DNA of 64,000 nucleotides from Pseudomonas putida. GTDB lineage: Bacteria; Pseudomonadota; Gammaproteobacteria; Pseudomonadales; Pseudomonadaceae. Made by a program: the position numbers and the translations under genes. Location: NCBI RefSeq assembly GCF_002906855.1, contig NZ_MINI01000048.1, positions 434,001 to 498,000 of the forward strand, written 5' to 3'. The notes under the pieces are model-generated. The model was not told the origin of the DNA. It ran no database searches and saw only the letters and a program-made list of their open reading frames with translations. This document shows, piece after piece, positions 18,094 through 26,062 of the stretch. Within the stretch, counting starts at the first letter, position 1. Each line of letters starts with the position of its first letter.

Positions 18094-19104
18094 ATGTTGA
18101 GTTTTATTGCCCGGCGCCTGGGCCTGCTGATACCGACCTTCTTCGGTATCACCTTGCTGACCTTCGCGCTCATACGCCTGATCCCCGGCGACCCGGTGGA
18201 AGTGATGATGGGCGAGCGCAGGGTCGACCCCGAAATGCACGCCCAGGCCATGGAGCGCCTGGGCTTGAACAAGCCGTTGCCGGTCCAGTACCTGGACTAC
18301 GTCGGCAAGCTGGCCCAGGGCGATCTCGGTGAATCGCTACGCACCCGCGAGAGCGTGTGGACCGAGTTTCTCACCCTGTTCCCCGCCACCCTGGAGCTGG
18401 CCCTCGCCGCCTTGCTGTTCGCCGGCGTGGTCGGCCTGCTAGCCGGGGTGATCGCCGCGCTCAAGCGCGGTTCACTGTTCGACCACGGGGTGATGGGGAT
18501 TTCCCTGGCCGGCTACTCCATGCCGATCTTCTGGTGGGGCCTGATCCTGATCATGTTCTTCTCGGTGAGCCTGGGCTGGACCCCGGTTTCCGGGCGGATC
18601 GACCTGCTCTATGACATCGAGCCGAAGACCGGCTTCATGCTCATCGACACCCTGCTCAGCGACGAGGAAGGCGCGTTCAAGGATGCGGTGATGCACCTGA
18701 TCCTGCCGGCCATCGTGCTAGGCACCATCCCGCTGGCGGTGATCGCCCGCATGACCCGTTCGTCGATGCTCGAAGTGCTGCGCGAAGACTACATCCGCAC
18801 CGCCCGCGCCAAGGGCCTGTCGCCCGCCCGCGTGGTGTTCGTGCATGGCCTGCGCAACGCGCTGATCCCGGTGCTGACGGTGTTCGGCCTGCAGGTCGGC
18901 ACGCTGCTGGCCGGCGCCGTGCTCACCGAAACCATCTTCTCCTGGCCGGGCATCGGCAAGTGGCTGATCGAAGCCATCGGCGCCCGTGACTACCCCGTGG
19001 TCCAGAACGGCATCCTGTTGATCGCCTGCCTGGTGATCCTGGTCAACTTCGTCGTGGATATCCTCTACGGCCTGGCCAACCCACGCATCCGTCATCAGCG
19101 CTGA
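18094..19104 (+). CDS. dppB: Dipeptide ABC transporter permease DppB
   Basis: Inner-membrane permease of the peptide importer (binding-protein-dependent transport family, OppB/DppB type). The 336-residue protein has six predicted membrane segments, the N-terminal RRLGLLIPTFFGITLLTF signature and the EAA loop RAKGLSPARVVFVHGLRNAL (about residues 235-255) that contacts the ATPases. ATG at 18094 has GAGG upstream. It lies 74 bp after the third binding protein and 10 bp before dppC, so dppBCDF form one tight operon. Confidence 0.96.
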   Translation: MLSFIARRLGLLIPTFFGITLLTFALIRLIPGDPVEVMMGERRVDPEMHAQAMERLGLNKPLPVQYLDYVGKLAQGDLGESLRTRESVWTEFLTLFPATLELALAALLFAGVVGLLAGVIAALKRGSLFDHGVMGISLAGYSMPIFWWGLILIMFFSVSLGWTPVSGRIDLLYDIEPKTGFMLIDTLLSDEEGAFKDAVMHLILPAIVLGTIPLAVIARMTRSSMLEVLREDYIRTARAKGLSPARVVFVHGLRNALIPVLTVFGLQVGTLLAGAVLTETIFSWPGIGKWLIEAIGARDYPVVQNGILLIACLVILVNFVVDILYGLANPRIRHQR

Positions 19105-19114
19105 GGCCTTCGCC

Positions 19115-20041
19115 ATGACTAGCCCGATTCCGAAATCCGTCACACCGGCCAGCCCGGTGGACCAGAGCCTGCTCTACCCCTCACCGTACAAAGAATTCTG
19201 GCACGCCTTCTCGCGCAACAAGGGCGCGGTAATGGGCCTGGCCTTCATGTGCCTGGTGGTGTTCTGCGCCCTGTTCGCGCCGTGGGTTGCCCCCCATGAC
19301 CCGAGCGAGCAGTACCGCGACTTCCTGCTGACCCCGCCGGTGTGGCTTGAGGGCGGCAGCTGGCAGTTCATCCTCGGCACCGACGAACTGGGCCGCGACC
19401 TGCTGTCGCGCCTGATCCAGGGCGCGCGGCTGTCGCTGCTGATCGGCCTGTCGTCGGTGGTGATGTCGCTGATCCCGGGGATCCTGCTGGGCCTGCTGGC
19501 CGGCTTCTTCCCGCAGGTGCTTGGCCCCTCGATCATGCGCCTGATGGACGTGATGCTGGCCCTGCCCTCGCTGCTACTGGCGGTGGCCATCGTCGCCATC
19601 CTCGGCCCTGGCCTGATCAATACCGTCATCGCCATCGCCATCGTGTCGTTGCCCTCCTACGTGCGCCTGACCCGCGCCGCGGTGATGGGCGAGCTGAACC
19701 GTGACTACGTCACCGCCGCACGCCTGGCCGGTGCCGGGCTGCCACGGCTGATGTTCGTCACCGTGCTGCCCAACTGCATGGCGCCGCTGATCGTGCAGGC
19801 CACCTTGAGCTTCTCCTCGGCGATCCTCGACGCCGCCGCGCTGGGCTTCCTCGGCCTCGGCGTGCAGCCGCCAACCCCCGAGTGGGGCACCATGCTGGCT
19901 TCGGCCCGTGACTACATCGAGCGCGCCTGGTGGGTGGTGAGCCTGCCTGGCCTGACCATTCTGCTCAGTGTGCTGGCAATCAACCTGATGGGCGACGGCC
20001 TGCGCGATGCGCTGGACCCGAAACTCAAGAACGCCGCCTGA
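19115..20041 (+). CDS. dppC: Dipeptide ABC transporter permease DppC
   Basis: Second inner-membrane permease of the Dpp importer, 308 residues, with a cytoplasmic N-terminal OppC-type segment and six membrane spans. The motif FILGTDELGRDLLSRLIQGA near residues 85-105 and the EAA loop AARLAGAGLPRLMFVTVLPN near 205-225 are diagnostic. It begins 10 bp after dppB and ends 10 bp before dppD, partners DppB, and follows the normal gene order. Nothing is atypical. Confidence 0.96.
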   Translation: MTSPIPKSVTPASPVDQSLLYPSPYKEFWHAFSRNKGAVMGLAFMCLVVFCALFAPWVAPHDPSEQYRDFLLTPPVWLEGGSWQFILGTDELGRDLLSRLIQGARLSLLIGLSSVVMSLIPGILLGLLAGFFPQVLGPSIMRLMDVMLALPSLLLAVAIVAILGPGLINTVIAIAIVSLPSYVRLTRAAVMGELNRDYVTAARLAGAGLPRLMFVTVLPNCMAPLIVQATLSFSSAILDAAALGFLGLGVQPPTPEWGTMLASARDYIERAWWVVSLPGLTILLSVLAINLMGDGLRDALDPKLKNAA

Positions 20042-20051
20042 GGAGAACGCC

Positions 20052-21020
20052 ATGTCACTGTTGCAGATCAACAACCTGAACGTGCGCTTCGGCGACGCCA
20101 ATGCCGTGCCCGTGGTCGATGGCCTGGACCTGGCGGTGGAAGCCGGCGAGATCCTGGCCATTGTCGGCGAGTCCGGCTCGGGCAAATCCGTCACCATGAT
20201 GGCCCTGATGGGCCTGATCGACGCCCCCGGGCGCATCACGGCCGATTCGCTCACCTTCGACGGCACCGACATGCTCAAGCTCAGCGGTCGCCAGCGGCGC
20301 AAGGTGGTGGGCAAGGACATCGCCATGGTCTTCCAGGACCCGATGACCGCGCTCAACCCCAGCTACACCGTTGGTTACCAGATCGAGGAAGTGCTGCGTC
20401 AGCACCTGGGCCTGAAAGGCAAGGCCGCACGCCAGCGTGCCCTGGAGCTGCTTAAGAAAGTCGAGATCCCGGCTGCGCAAAGCCGCCTGGACGCCTACCC
20501 GCACCAGCTCTCCGGCGGCATGAGCCAGCGTGTGGCGATCGCCATGGCGATTGCCGGCGAACCCAAGCTGCTGATCGCCGACGAACCGACCACCGCGCTC
20601 GACGTGACTATCCAGGCGCAGATCATGGAGCTGCTGGTCAACCTGCAGAAGGAGCGCAACATGGCGCTCATCCTGATCACCCACGATCTGGCCGTGGTCG
20701 CCGAAACCGCCAGACGGGTGTGCGTGATGTACGCCGGCCAGGCCGTGGAAGTCGGCCAGGTGCCGGAGCTTTTCGACGTGCCCGCCCACCCGTACAGCGA
20801 AGCGCTGCTGGCAGCGATCCCCGAGCACAGCGTCGGCGCCGAGCGCCTGGCCACCCTGCCCGGCATCGTCCCCGGCCGCTACGACCGCCCGACTGGCTGC
20901 CTGCTGTCGCCGCGTTGCCCGTACGTGCAGGACAACTGCCGGCACCAGCGCCCGCCCCTCGACCCGCAGGCCCACAGCCTGGTGCGTTGCTTCTACCCGC
21001 TGAACCAGGAGGTGGCGTGA
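20052..21020 (+). CDS. dppD: Dipeptide ABC transporter ATP-binding protein DppD
   Basis: Cytoplasmic ATPase of the Dpp importer, 322 residues from ATG 20052 (AGGAGA upstream). Walker A is GESGSGKS (about residues 37-44), the signature is LSGGMSQRVAIA, Walker B is LLIADEPTTALD and the switch His is in LITHDLAVV. The C-terminal oligopeptide/dipeptide domain contains the Cys cluster CLLSPRCPYVQDNCR, typical of DppD/OppD, which in relatives binds an Fe-S cluster. Its stop overlaps the dppF start (ATGA-type), indicating translational coupling. Confidence 0.96.
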   Translation: MSLLQINNLNVRFGDANAVPVVDGLDLAVEAGEILAIVGESGSGKSVTMMALMGLIDAPGRITADSLTFDGTDMLKLSGRQRRKVVGKDIAMVFQDPMTALNPSYTVGYQIEEVLRQHLGLKGKAARQRALELLKKVEIPAAQSRLDAYPHQLSGGMSQRVAIAMAIAGEPKLLIADEPTTALDVTIQAQIMELLVNLQKERNMALILITHDLAVVAETARRVCVMYAGQAVEVGQVPELFDVPAHPYSEALLAAIPEHSVGAERLATLPGIVPGRYDRPTGCLLSPRCPYVQDNCRHQRPPLDPQAHSLVRCFYPLNQEVA

Positions 21021-21988
21021 TGGCCGTCGTTCTCACTGCCCGGGAGCTGACCCGGCATTACGAAGTGTCCCGCGGGCTGTTCAAGGGCCACGCCCTGGTG
21101 CGCGCGCTCAATGGCGTGTCGTTCGAACTGGAGGCCGGCAAGACCCTGGCCGTGGTCGGCGAGTCCGGCTGCGGCAAGTCGACCCTGGCTCGCGCCCTGA
21201 CGCTGATCGAAGAGCCCTCCTCCGGCTCGCTGCAGATTGCCGGCACCGAAGTGAAAGGCGCCAGCAAGTCCGAGCGCAAGCAACTGCGCCGCGACGTGCA
21301 GATGGTATTCCAGAGCCCTTACGCTTCGCTCAACCCACGGCAGAAGATCGGTGACCAACTGGCCGAGCCACTGCTGATCAACACCTCGCTGAGCAAGGCC
21401 GAGCGGCGCGAGAAAGTGCAGAAGATGATGGAACAGGTCGGCCTGCGCCCCGAGCATTACCAGCGCTACCCGCACATGTTCTCCGGCGGTCAGCGCCAGC
21501 GGATTGCCCTGGCCCGGGCGATGATGCTGCAACCGAAGGTGCTGGTGGCGGATGAGCCGACTTCGGCGCTGGACGTGTCGATCCAGGCCCAGGTGCTGAA
21601 CCTGTTCATGGACTTGCAGAAGGAGTTCAACACCGCCTACGTGTTCATCTCGCACAACCTGGCGGTGGTGCGGCATGTGGCCGATCAAGTGCTGGTGATG
21701 TACCTGGGGCGGCCCGCGGAGATGGGGCCGAAGGCGGATATCTACGAAAAGCCGTTGCATCCATATACCCAGGCGCTGCTGTCGGCCACACCGGCGATTC
21801 ACCCGGACCCACTGAAACCGAAGATCCGCATTGCCGGAGAGCTGCCCAACCCACTAGATCCGCCGGATGGGTGTGCATTCCACAAGCGTTGCCCATATGC
21901 GACCGAACGTTGCGCCAAGGAGGTGCCGGCGTTGCGGCAGGTGAGTACGCGGCAGGTCGCTTGCCATTATGCCGAGCAGTTTCTTTAA
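21020..21988 (+). CDS. dppF: Dipeptide ABC transporter ATP-binding protein DppF
   Basis: Second ATPase of the Dpp importer, 322 residues. Walker A is GESGCGKS, the signature FSGGQRQRIALA and Walker B VLVADEPTSALD. The C-terminal oligopeptide-transport domain has the Cys motif CAFHKRCPYATERC. The ATG at 21020 shares its first base with the dppD stop, and GGAGGTG sits just upstream. DppD and DppF form the heterodimeric motor of the importer. It is the last gene of the cluster; a strong hairpin follows 13 bp after the stop. Confidence 0.96.
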   Translation: MAVVLTARELTRHYEVSRGLFKGHALVRALNGVSFELEAGKTLAVVGESGCGKSTLARALTLIEEPSSGSLQIAGTEVKGASKSERKQLRRDVQMVFQSPYASLNPRQKIGDQLAEPLLINTSLSKAERREKVQKMMEQVGLRPEHYQRYPHMFSGGQRQRIALARAMMLQPKVLVADEPTSALDVSIQAQVLNLFMDLQKEFNTAYVFISHNLAVVRHVADQVLVMYLGRPAEMGPKADIYEKPLHPYTQALLSATPAIHPDPLKPKIRIAGELPNPLDPPDGCAFHKRCPYATERCAKEVPALRQVSTRQVACHYAEQFL

Positions 21989-22001
21989 GCTTTAGATTGT
22001 T

Positions 22002-22020
22002 GGGGCCGCTTCGCGGCCCC
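22002..22020 (+). terminator. Hairpin terminator between dppF and the small-peptide gene
   Basis: A perfect 8-bp stem (ggggccgc/gcggcccc) with a ttc loop. It lies between the convergent dppF and 24-aa peptide genes and so can serve both strands. Confidence 0.75.
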
Positions 22021-22027
22021 GGGAATC

Positions 22028-22102
22028 TCAATGCATGAAAAGCCAGATCAGGATGATCACTGGTATCGGCACCCCAATCATCCAAAGTAATAAAGAGCGC
22101 AT
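22028..22102 (-). CDS. 24-residue hydrophobic membrane peptide, distal copy
   Basis: A tiny gene too short for usual gene finders. On the minus strand ATG (22102) to TGA (22028) encodes 24 residues: MRS followed by LLLWM-I-GVPIPVIILI-W and ending LFMH, essentially one membrane span with a central Pro-x-Pro. AAGGAG stands 8 bp before the start. It is 21/24 identical to its neighbour at 22159-22233, but 9 of the 12 differing codons are synonymous, which is strong evidence that the peptide is translated and under selection. It follows the neighbour after a hairpin. The family is not recognised and no function can be assigned. Confidence 0.8.
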   Translation of the reverse strand: MRSLLLWMIGVPIPVIILIWLFMH

Positions 22103-22132
22103 GTTCCATCTCCTTAATCGAGCACCAACACA

Positions 22133-22154
22133 AAGGGCGGCTTACGCCGCCCTT
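22133..22154 (-). terminator. Hairpin between the two 24-aa peptide genes
   Basis: Perfect 8-bp stem (aagggcgg/ccgccctt) with a 6-base loop, lying 5 bp after the stop of the proximal peptide gene on the minus strand. It has only a short T-run, so it may be an attenuator that sets the ratio of the two peptides rather than a full terminator. Confidence 0.55.
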
Positions 22155-22158
22155 CGGA

Positions 22159-22233
22159 TCAATGCATGAACAGAGCAATCAGGATGATCACCGGGATTGG
22201 AACCCCGAGCATCCAGAGCAGTATCGAGCGCAT
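22159..22233 (-). CDS. 24-residue hydrophobic membrane peptide, proximal copy
   Basis: Minus-strand ATG (22233) to TGA (22159), 24 residues: MRS, then ILLWM-L-GVPIPVIILI-A and ending LFMH. One membrane span is predicted, with Arg at position 2 and His at the end, so an N-in orientation is likely. GGAAGGAG precedes the start by a few bases. It differs from the distal copy at residues 4 (I/L), 9 (L/I) and 20 (A/W) only. It starts 15 bp after the stop of the 299-aa membrane protein, so the three genes are probably one transcription unit. Function unknown. Confidence 0.8.
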   Translation of the reverse strand: MRSILLWMLGVPIPVIILIALFMH

Positions 22234-22248
22234 GGTTATTCTCCTTCC

Positions 22249-23148
22249 TTAACGTTGAATGGTGCGATGAGCGACGTAGTCGACTTCAAGCCATTGCACG
22301 CGGTCGCGCAGACGGCCGCCATACAACGCAGCCACGCTGGCGAAGAATGCGCCGCAAAGCAGAGCGACGAAGGTCCACAGTGCAGTCCAGGCTGCCACCT
22401 TGGCCGCTTTGTCAGCCGCTTGCTTGGCATCCACCTTCAGCTGCTGTACCTGTGCCATGACCTGGTCGACACGTGCCTCGGCCTCCGGCTGGGTCAACCG
22501 GGTACGTTGGGCCACCAGCTGCGCAAGGTAGGCCCGATCTTCCGCAGGCAAGGCGCCGTCACTGGCGATTCCTTTGGCCAGAATTCGTGCTGCCACGCCA
22601 TTGGCGGCATCTTCACTGACCGGTGCCGGCCCCTCGCCACGGAACAGGCTATCGACGAAATACCCCATCGAGTTGCTGTTGTTGTCAGCCGCAGCAGCCC
22701 CCCCTGCCGCCGCGGTCACGGTCGCTGCCTGGGAGGCCGCGCTGGCGCCCGCGCCAATCACGTTGCCCGCAGCGCCCAGCACCAGCATTGCCGCCACCAG
22801 GGTCGCCACCGCCCAGGACAGGAAACCGTGGGCGGTATCGCGGAAGTACACTTCATCACCATGCAGGTTGGCCCACTTCACCCGCAGCCGACCCGCGATG
22901 TAGCCGCCTAGGCCCGATGCAATGATCTGGGTGAGCAGGAGCCAGACGATGGTGGAAATGCCCAGCGCCTTGGCGCTCGCCCCTTCGTTGGCCCAAGGGG
23001 AAGTCGCTGCAAAGCCCAAGCCTGCCCCAAGAACCACGAGGATCAGGGACAAGGCAGCAGCGGCGGCGGCACCAGCGAAGATCGCGGCCCAGGACACACC
23101 TGAGCGGGTTTTGGGATCGACAACGGGATAGTCGGCAGAGGGGATCAT
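22249..23148 (-). CDS. Hypothetical multi-pass membrane protein (299 aa)
   Basis: Not confidently recognised; similar proteins are sometimes labelled PhnA-like. Four clear hydrophobic segments are visible: about residues 18-50 (Ala/Leu-rich), 62-85 (WLLLTQIIASGLGGYIAGR), 108-130 and 250-275. Between the third and fourth lies a roughly 120-residue soluble stretch that is Ala-rich and likely coiled-coil (QPEAEARVDQVMAQVQQLK to AADKAAKVAA). The first segments (SGVSWAAIFAGAAAAAALSL) resemble a Gly-zipper-like membrane region. It is transcribed first in an apparent operon with two 24-aa membrane peptides, which could be accessory subunits; that is inference. Confidence 0.75.
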   Translation of the reverse strand: MIPSADYPVVDPKTRSGVSWAAIFAGAAAAAALSLILVVLGAGLGFAATSPWANEGASAKALGISTIVWLLLTQIIASGLGGYIAGRLRVKWANLHGDEVYFRDTAHGFLSWAVATLVAAMLVLGAAGNVIGAGASAASQAATVTAAAGGAAAADNNSNSMGYFVDSLFRGEGPAPVSEDAANGVAARILAKGIASDGALPAEDRAYLAQLVAQRTRLTQPEAEARVDQVMAQVQQLKVDAKQAADKAAKVAAWTALWTFVALLCGAFFASVAALYGGRLRDRVQWLEVDYVAHRTIQR

Positions 23149-23364
23149 GATGTGTTCGCCTGTATTGGGTTGTTAGCGAGAATTCCATTCGCGCAATAAC
23201 CATTGCAGCGGCTGTGCCAGTTGTGACAAAAAATGACACCCTTTCAGATCAACAAGTTAGCAATCAGATCAGCGCATCAACCGTGCAAAATGCGCGAATT
23301 GCCGAACTGCATCAGGTGTTCTGCATTCTTGTCGACGCCCCCGAGGGCAGGGCATGATTCGGGC

Positions 23365-24165
23365 ATGACCCTTCTCGACACGCCCGCCCAGACCCCGCTG
23401 ACCGCCGACACCGTGCTGCGCTACCACTTGTGCTGGAAGCACCGTGACCTCGACGGCGTGATCGCGCTCTACCACCCCGACATCCAGTACCACGACTTCT
23501 TCCAGAACCGCGTGCTCGGCTACCGCGAGCTGCGCGACTACGTGCGCGCCTGCCTGCCCCATGAAGCCGGCGAGGACATCGTCCACAGCGACCGCATCCG
23601 CGTCGACGGCTGCACGGCCTTCATCCAGTACCAGGTCACGGTGCAGGGCGGCGACGGCCTGGTGGCGTTCCAGTCCAGCGAAGCGATCACCGTCAAGGAC
23701 GGCCTGATCTGGCAGGTCAACGAGTACGCTACCCTGGTTCGCCAGAACGGCAACGGCCTGGTCAGCAGCGGCCCGCGCCCGGCCACTAGCCGCCTGGGCC
23801 TGTCGCCACGGCAGCTGTCGACCATGGCCCAGGACCTGGAGCACTACTTCCAACGCCAGCGCCCCTACCTCGACCCGGAGCTGGACCTGCAGCAGGTGGC
23901 CGACGCCAGCGGCTACAGCCGTAACCAGATCTCCTACCTGCTCAACCAGGTGCTCGGGCAAAGCTTCTACCGCTACGTCAACCAGGCGCGCCTGCAACAC
24001 CTGATGGCCAGCCTCGACGACGACAGCGTCGAGGCGCCGATCGACGACCTGGCGTTCAACGCCGGCTTCAACTCGCTCTCGGCGTTCTACAAGTGCTTCC
24101 GCGAACACACCGGCCTCACGCCCAAGGCCTATCTCAAGCAAATTTCCCTGCGTGCACGCACGTAA
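23365..24165 (+). CDS. AraC-family regulator with N-terminal SnoaL-like domain
   Basis: Transcription factor, 266 residues from ATG 23365 (MTLLDTPAQTPL). Residues about 15-125 form a SnoaL/NTF2-like ligand pocket domain (HLCWKHRDLDGVIALYHPDI, YRELRDYV, then WQVNEYATL). Residues about 160-262 are an AraC/XylS DNA-binding domain with two helix-turn-helix units: DLQQVADASGYSRNQISYLL and IDDLAFNAGFNSLSAFYKCF, plus the final TGLTPKAYL. This pairing is uncommon, since most AraC proteins use a cupin-type sensor. It sits directly upstream of an FAD oxidoreductase, a cupin and a PotF-like gene, which it probably controls in response to a small ligand. An earlier in-frame ATG lacks a ribosome-binding site. 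Confidence 0.88.
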   Translation: MTLLDTPAQTPLTADTVLRYHLCWKHRDLDGVIALYHPDIQYHDFFQNRVLGYRELRDYVRACLPHEAGEDIVHSDRIRVDGCTAFIQYQVTVQGGDGLVAFQSSEAITVKDGLIWQVNEYATLVRQNGNGLVSSGPRPATSRLGLSPRQLSTMAQDLEHYFQRQRPYLDPELDLQQVADASGYSRNQISYLLNQVLGQSFYRYVNQARLQHLMASLDDDSVEAPIDDLAFNAGFNSLSAFYKCFREHTGLTPKAYLKQISLRART

Positions 24166-24229
24166 GACAGCCACCAGCCGACACCACTAGCATCGCCCAC
24201 AGACCTTGACGGATGTGGAGCAAAACCCG

Positions 24230-25636
24230 ATGCAACCCCTGCGCACGCTCAGCCTGTGGATGGACCAGCTCGACGAGCCGCTGTGCGCGCGCCCGGCCCT
24301 GCGCCAGGACCTCGAGGTCGATGTGTGCATCATCGGCGCCGGCTACACCGGGCTGTGGACCGCCTACTACCTCAAGCGCCAGGCTCCGCAACTGAATATC
24401 GCGGTGATCGAGGCCAACATCGCCGGCTTCGGCGCTTCTGGGCGCAATGGCGGCTGGCTGATGGGCAACCTGCTGGGTGAAGACCGCCTGCTCGCCACCC
24501 TGTCGCCGCAGCAGCGCCGCGCCAGCATCGACCTGTTGCATGGCATTCCTGATGAAGTGCACAGCGTGCTGCAGCGCGAGGGCATCGACTGCGACTACCG
24601 CAAAGGCGGCGTGCTGTATTGCGCCGCGCGTTACCCGGAGCAGGAACGCAGCCTGCGCGCGTACCTCGACGACCTCTATCGCCAAGGCATGACCGAGGAC
24701 GACTACCGCTGGTTGCGCCCCGAGCAGCTGGACGCACAACTACGGGTCAGCAATGCCTACGGCGCTATCTACAGCCCGCACACCGCAACCATCCATCCGG
24801 CCAAGCTGGCCCGTGGCCTGGCCCGGGCCGTGGAAGCTCTGGGCGTGACGATCTACGAGAACACCCCGGCCATCGACTGGCAACCCGGCGAAGTACGCTC
24901 GCCCCTGGCGCGCATTCGCTGCCAGTGGATGGTGCCTGCGGTCGAAGGGTACGCCGCCAGCCTGCCGCCGCTGGGCAAGCACCAGTTGCCGGTGCAGAGC
25001 CTGCTGGTGGCCACCGAGCCGCTGCCGGAATCGACCTGGGAGCAGATCGGCCTGAGCCAGGGCCAGGCCTTCAGCGAGAGCAGCCGCCAGGTAACCTACG
25101 GCCAGCGCACCGCCGACAACCGCCTGGTATTCGGCGCCCGCGGCGGCTACCGCTTCGGTGGCCGGCTGCGCGAGAACTTCAACCTCGAGGAGCATGAAGT
25201 CGAGCTGCGTCGCTACCTGTTCGGCGAACTGTTCCCGCAGCTCAAGCACGCCCGCATCACCCACTCCTGGGGCGGCAACCTGGGCATGGCGCGGCGCTTC
25301 CGCCCGCACATGCTCTGCGACCGCCAGCGTGGCATCGCCCTGGCCGGCGGCTACGGCGGCGAAGGTGTCGGTGCCACCAACCTTGGCGGGCGCACGCTGG
25401 CGGCGCTGATCCTCAACCAGCACAACGAACTGACCGCGCAACCCTGGGTACTCGACAACCGCCCGGTTGCAAGCCTGGCCAGCTGGCCGCCCGAGCCCTG
25501 CCGCTGGCTCGGCTACAACGCGATCATCCAGAGCTTCGTCCACGAGGACCGGACCCTCGCCAACCCCGCCAGCGCGCCTTGGAGGCGGCGCCTGGCCAGC
25601 TCCCTTGCGGACTTCATGGAAGGCTTCATGCACTGA
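24230..25636 (+). CDS. FAD-dependent amine oxidoreductase (DAO family, PuuB/OrdL-like)
   Basis: Flavoenzyme of the D-amino acid oxidase fold. The 468-residue protein has the Rossmann motif VCIIGAGYTGLWTAYYL (GAGYTG at 36-41), the second block GFGASGRNGGWLMG typical of gamma-glutamylputrescine oxidase-like enzymes, and a C-terminal FAD block GYGGEGVGATNLGGR near residue 385. It probably oxidises an amine or N-alkyl amino acid; the exact substrate is unknown. ATG 24230 is chosen over TTG 24206 because GGAG sits 9 bp before it. It lies between the SnoaL-AraC regulator and a cupin gene on the same strand, suggesting one catabolic operon. Confidence 0.87.
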   Translation: MQPLRTLSLWMDQLDEPLCARPALRQDLEVDVCIIGAGYTGLWTAYYLKRQAPQLNIAVIEANIAGFGASGRNGGWLMGNLLGEDRLLATLSPQQRRASIDLLHGIPDEVHSVLQREGIDCDYRKGGVLYCAARYPEQERSLRAYLDDLYRQGMTEDDYRWLRPEQLDAQLRVSNAYGAIYSPHTATIHPAKLARGLARAVEALGVTIYENTPAIDWQPGEVRSPLARIRCQWMVPAVEGYAASLPPLGKHQLPVQSLLVATEPLPESTWEQIGLSQGQAFSESSRQVTYGQRTADNRLVFGARGGYRFGGRLRENFNLEEHEVELRRYLFGELFPQLKHARITHSWGGNLGMARRFRPHMLCDRQRGIALAGGYGGEGVGATNLGGRTLAALILNQHNELTAQPWVLDNRPVASLASWPPEPCRWLGYNAIIQSFVHEDRTLANPASAPWRRRLASSLADFMEGFMH

Positions 25637-25668
25637 CTTCCCTTACCCCGACACAGGATCCACCGGTC

Positions 25669-26010
25669 ATGAGCATTACCCAGTTCAAACACACAGACAC
25701 CGCCGTGCTCGAAAGCGCCAACCCGGTCGCGGTGCCACTTGGCGAACCCGTGGCAGTGGCTTCGGTCACCTGCGTGGAACGCAGCGACGGCGTCGAGACC
25801 GGCATCTGGGAGTGCACGCCCGGGCGCTGGCGGCGGCAGATCGTGCAGCAGGAGTTCTGCCATTTCATCAAGGGCCGCTGCACCTTCACCCCCGACGGTG
25901 GCGAGCCCCTGCTCATAGAAGCCGGAGACGCACTGATGCTACCGGCCAACAGCACCGGCATCTGGGACATCCAGGAGACCGTGCGCAAGACCTACGTTCT
26001 CATTTTCTGA
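25669..26010 (+). CDS. Small cupin-domain protein (DUF861/cupin_3 type)
   Basis: Single-domain cupin of 113 residues, start ATG 25669 with AGGA upstream. The barrel covers roughly residues 35-110 with the pattern GIWECTPGRWRRQIVQQEFCHFIKGRCTFTPDGGEP and later EAGDALMLPANSTGIWDI; these match the cupin_3 family often found beside PuuB-like oxidases and polyamine genes. Metal-binding His/Glu are sparse (Glu and His in QQEFCHF), so it could be a binding rather than catalytic cupin. It lies 32 bp after the oxidoreductase and 52 bp before the PotF-like gene. Confidence 0.83.
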   Translation: MSITQFKHTDTAVLESANPVAVPLGEPVAVASVTCVERSDGVETGIWECTPGRWRRQIVQQEFCHFIKGRCTFTPDGGEPLLIEAGDALMLPANSTGIWDIQETVRKTYVLIF

Positions 26011-26062
26011 TCCGCTGATCGCCTGCCTTCGATAACAACAGACAAAGCAAGGTAAACCCGAC

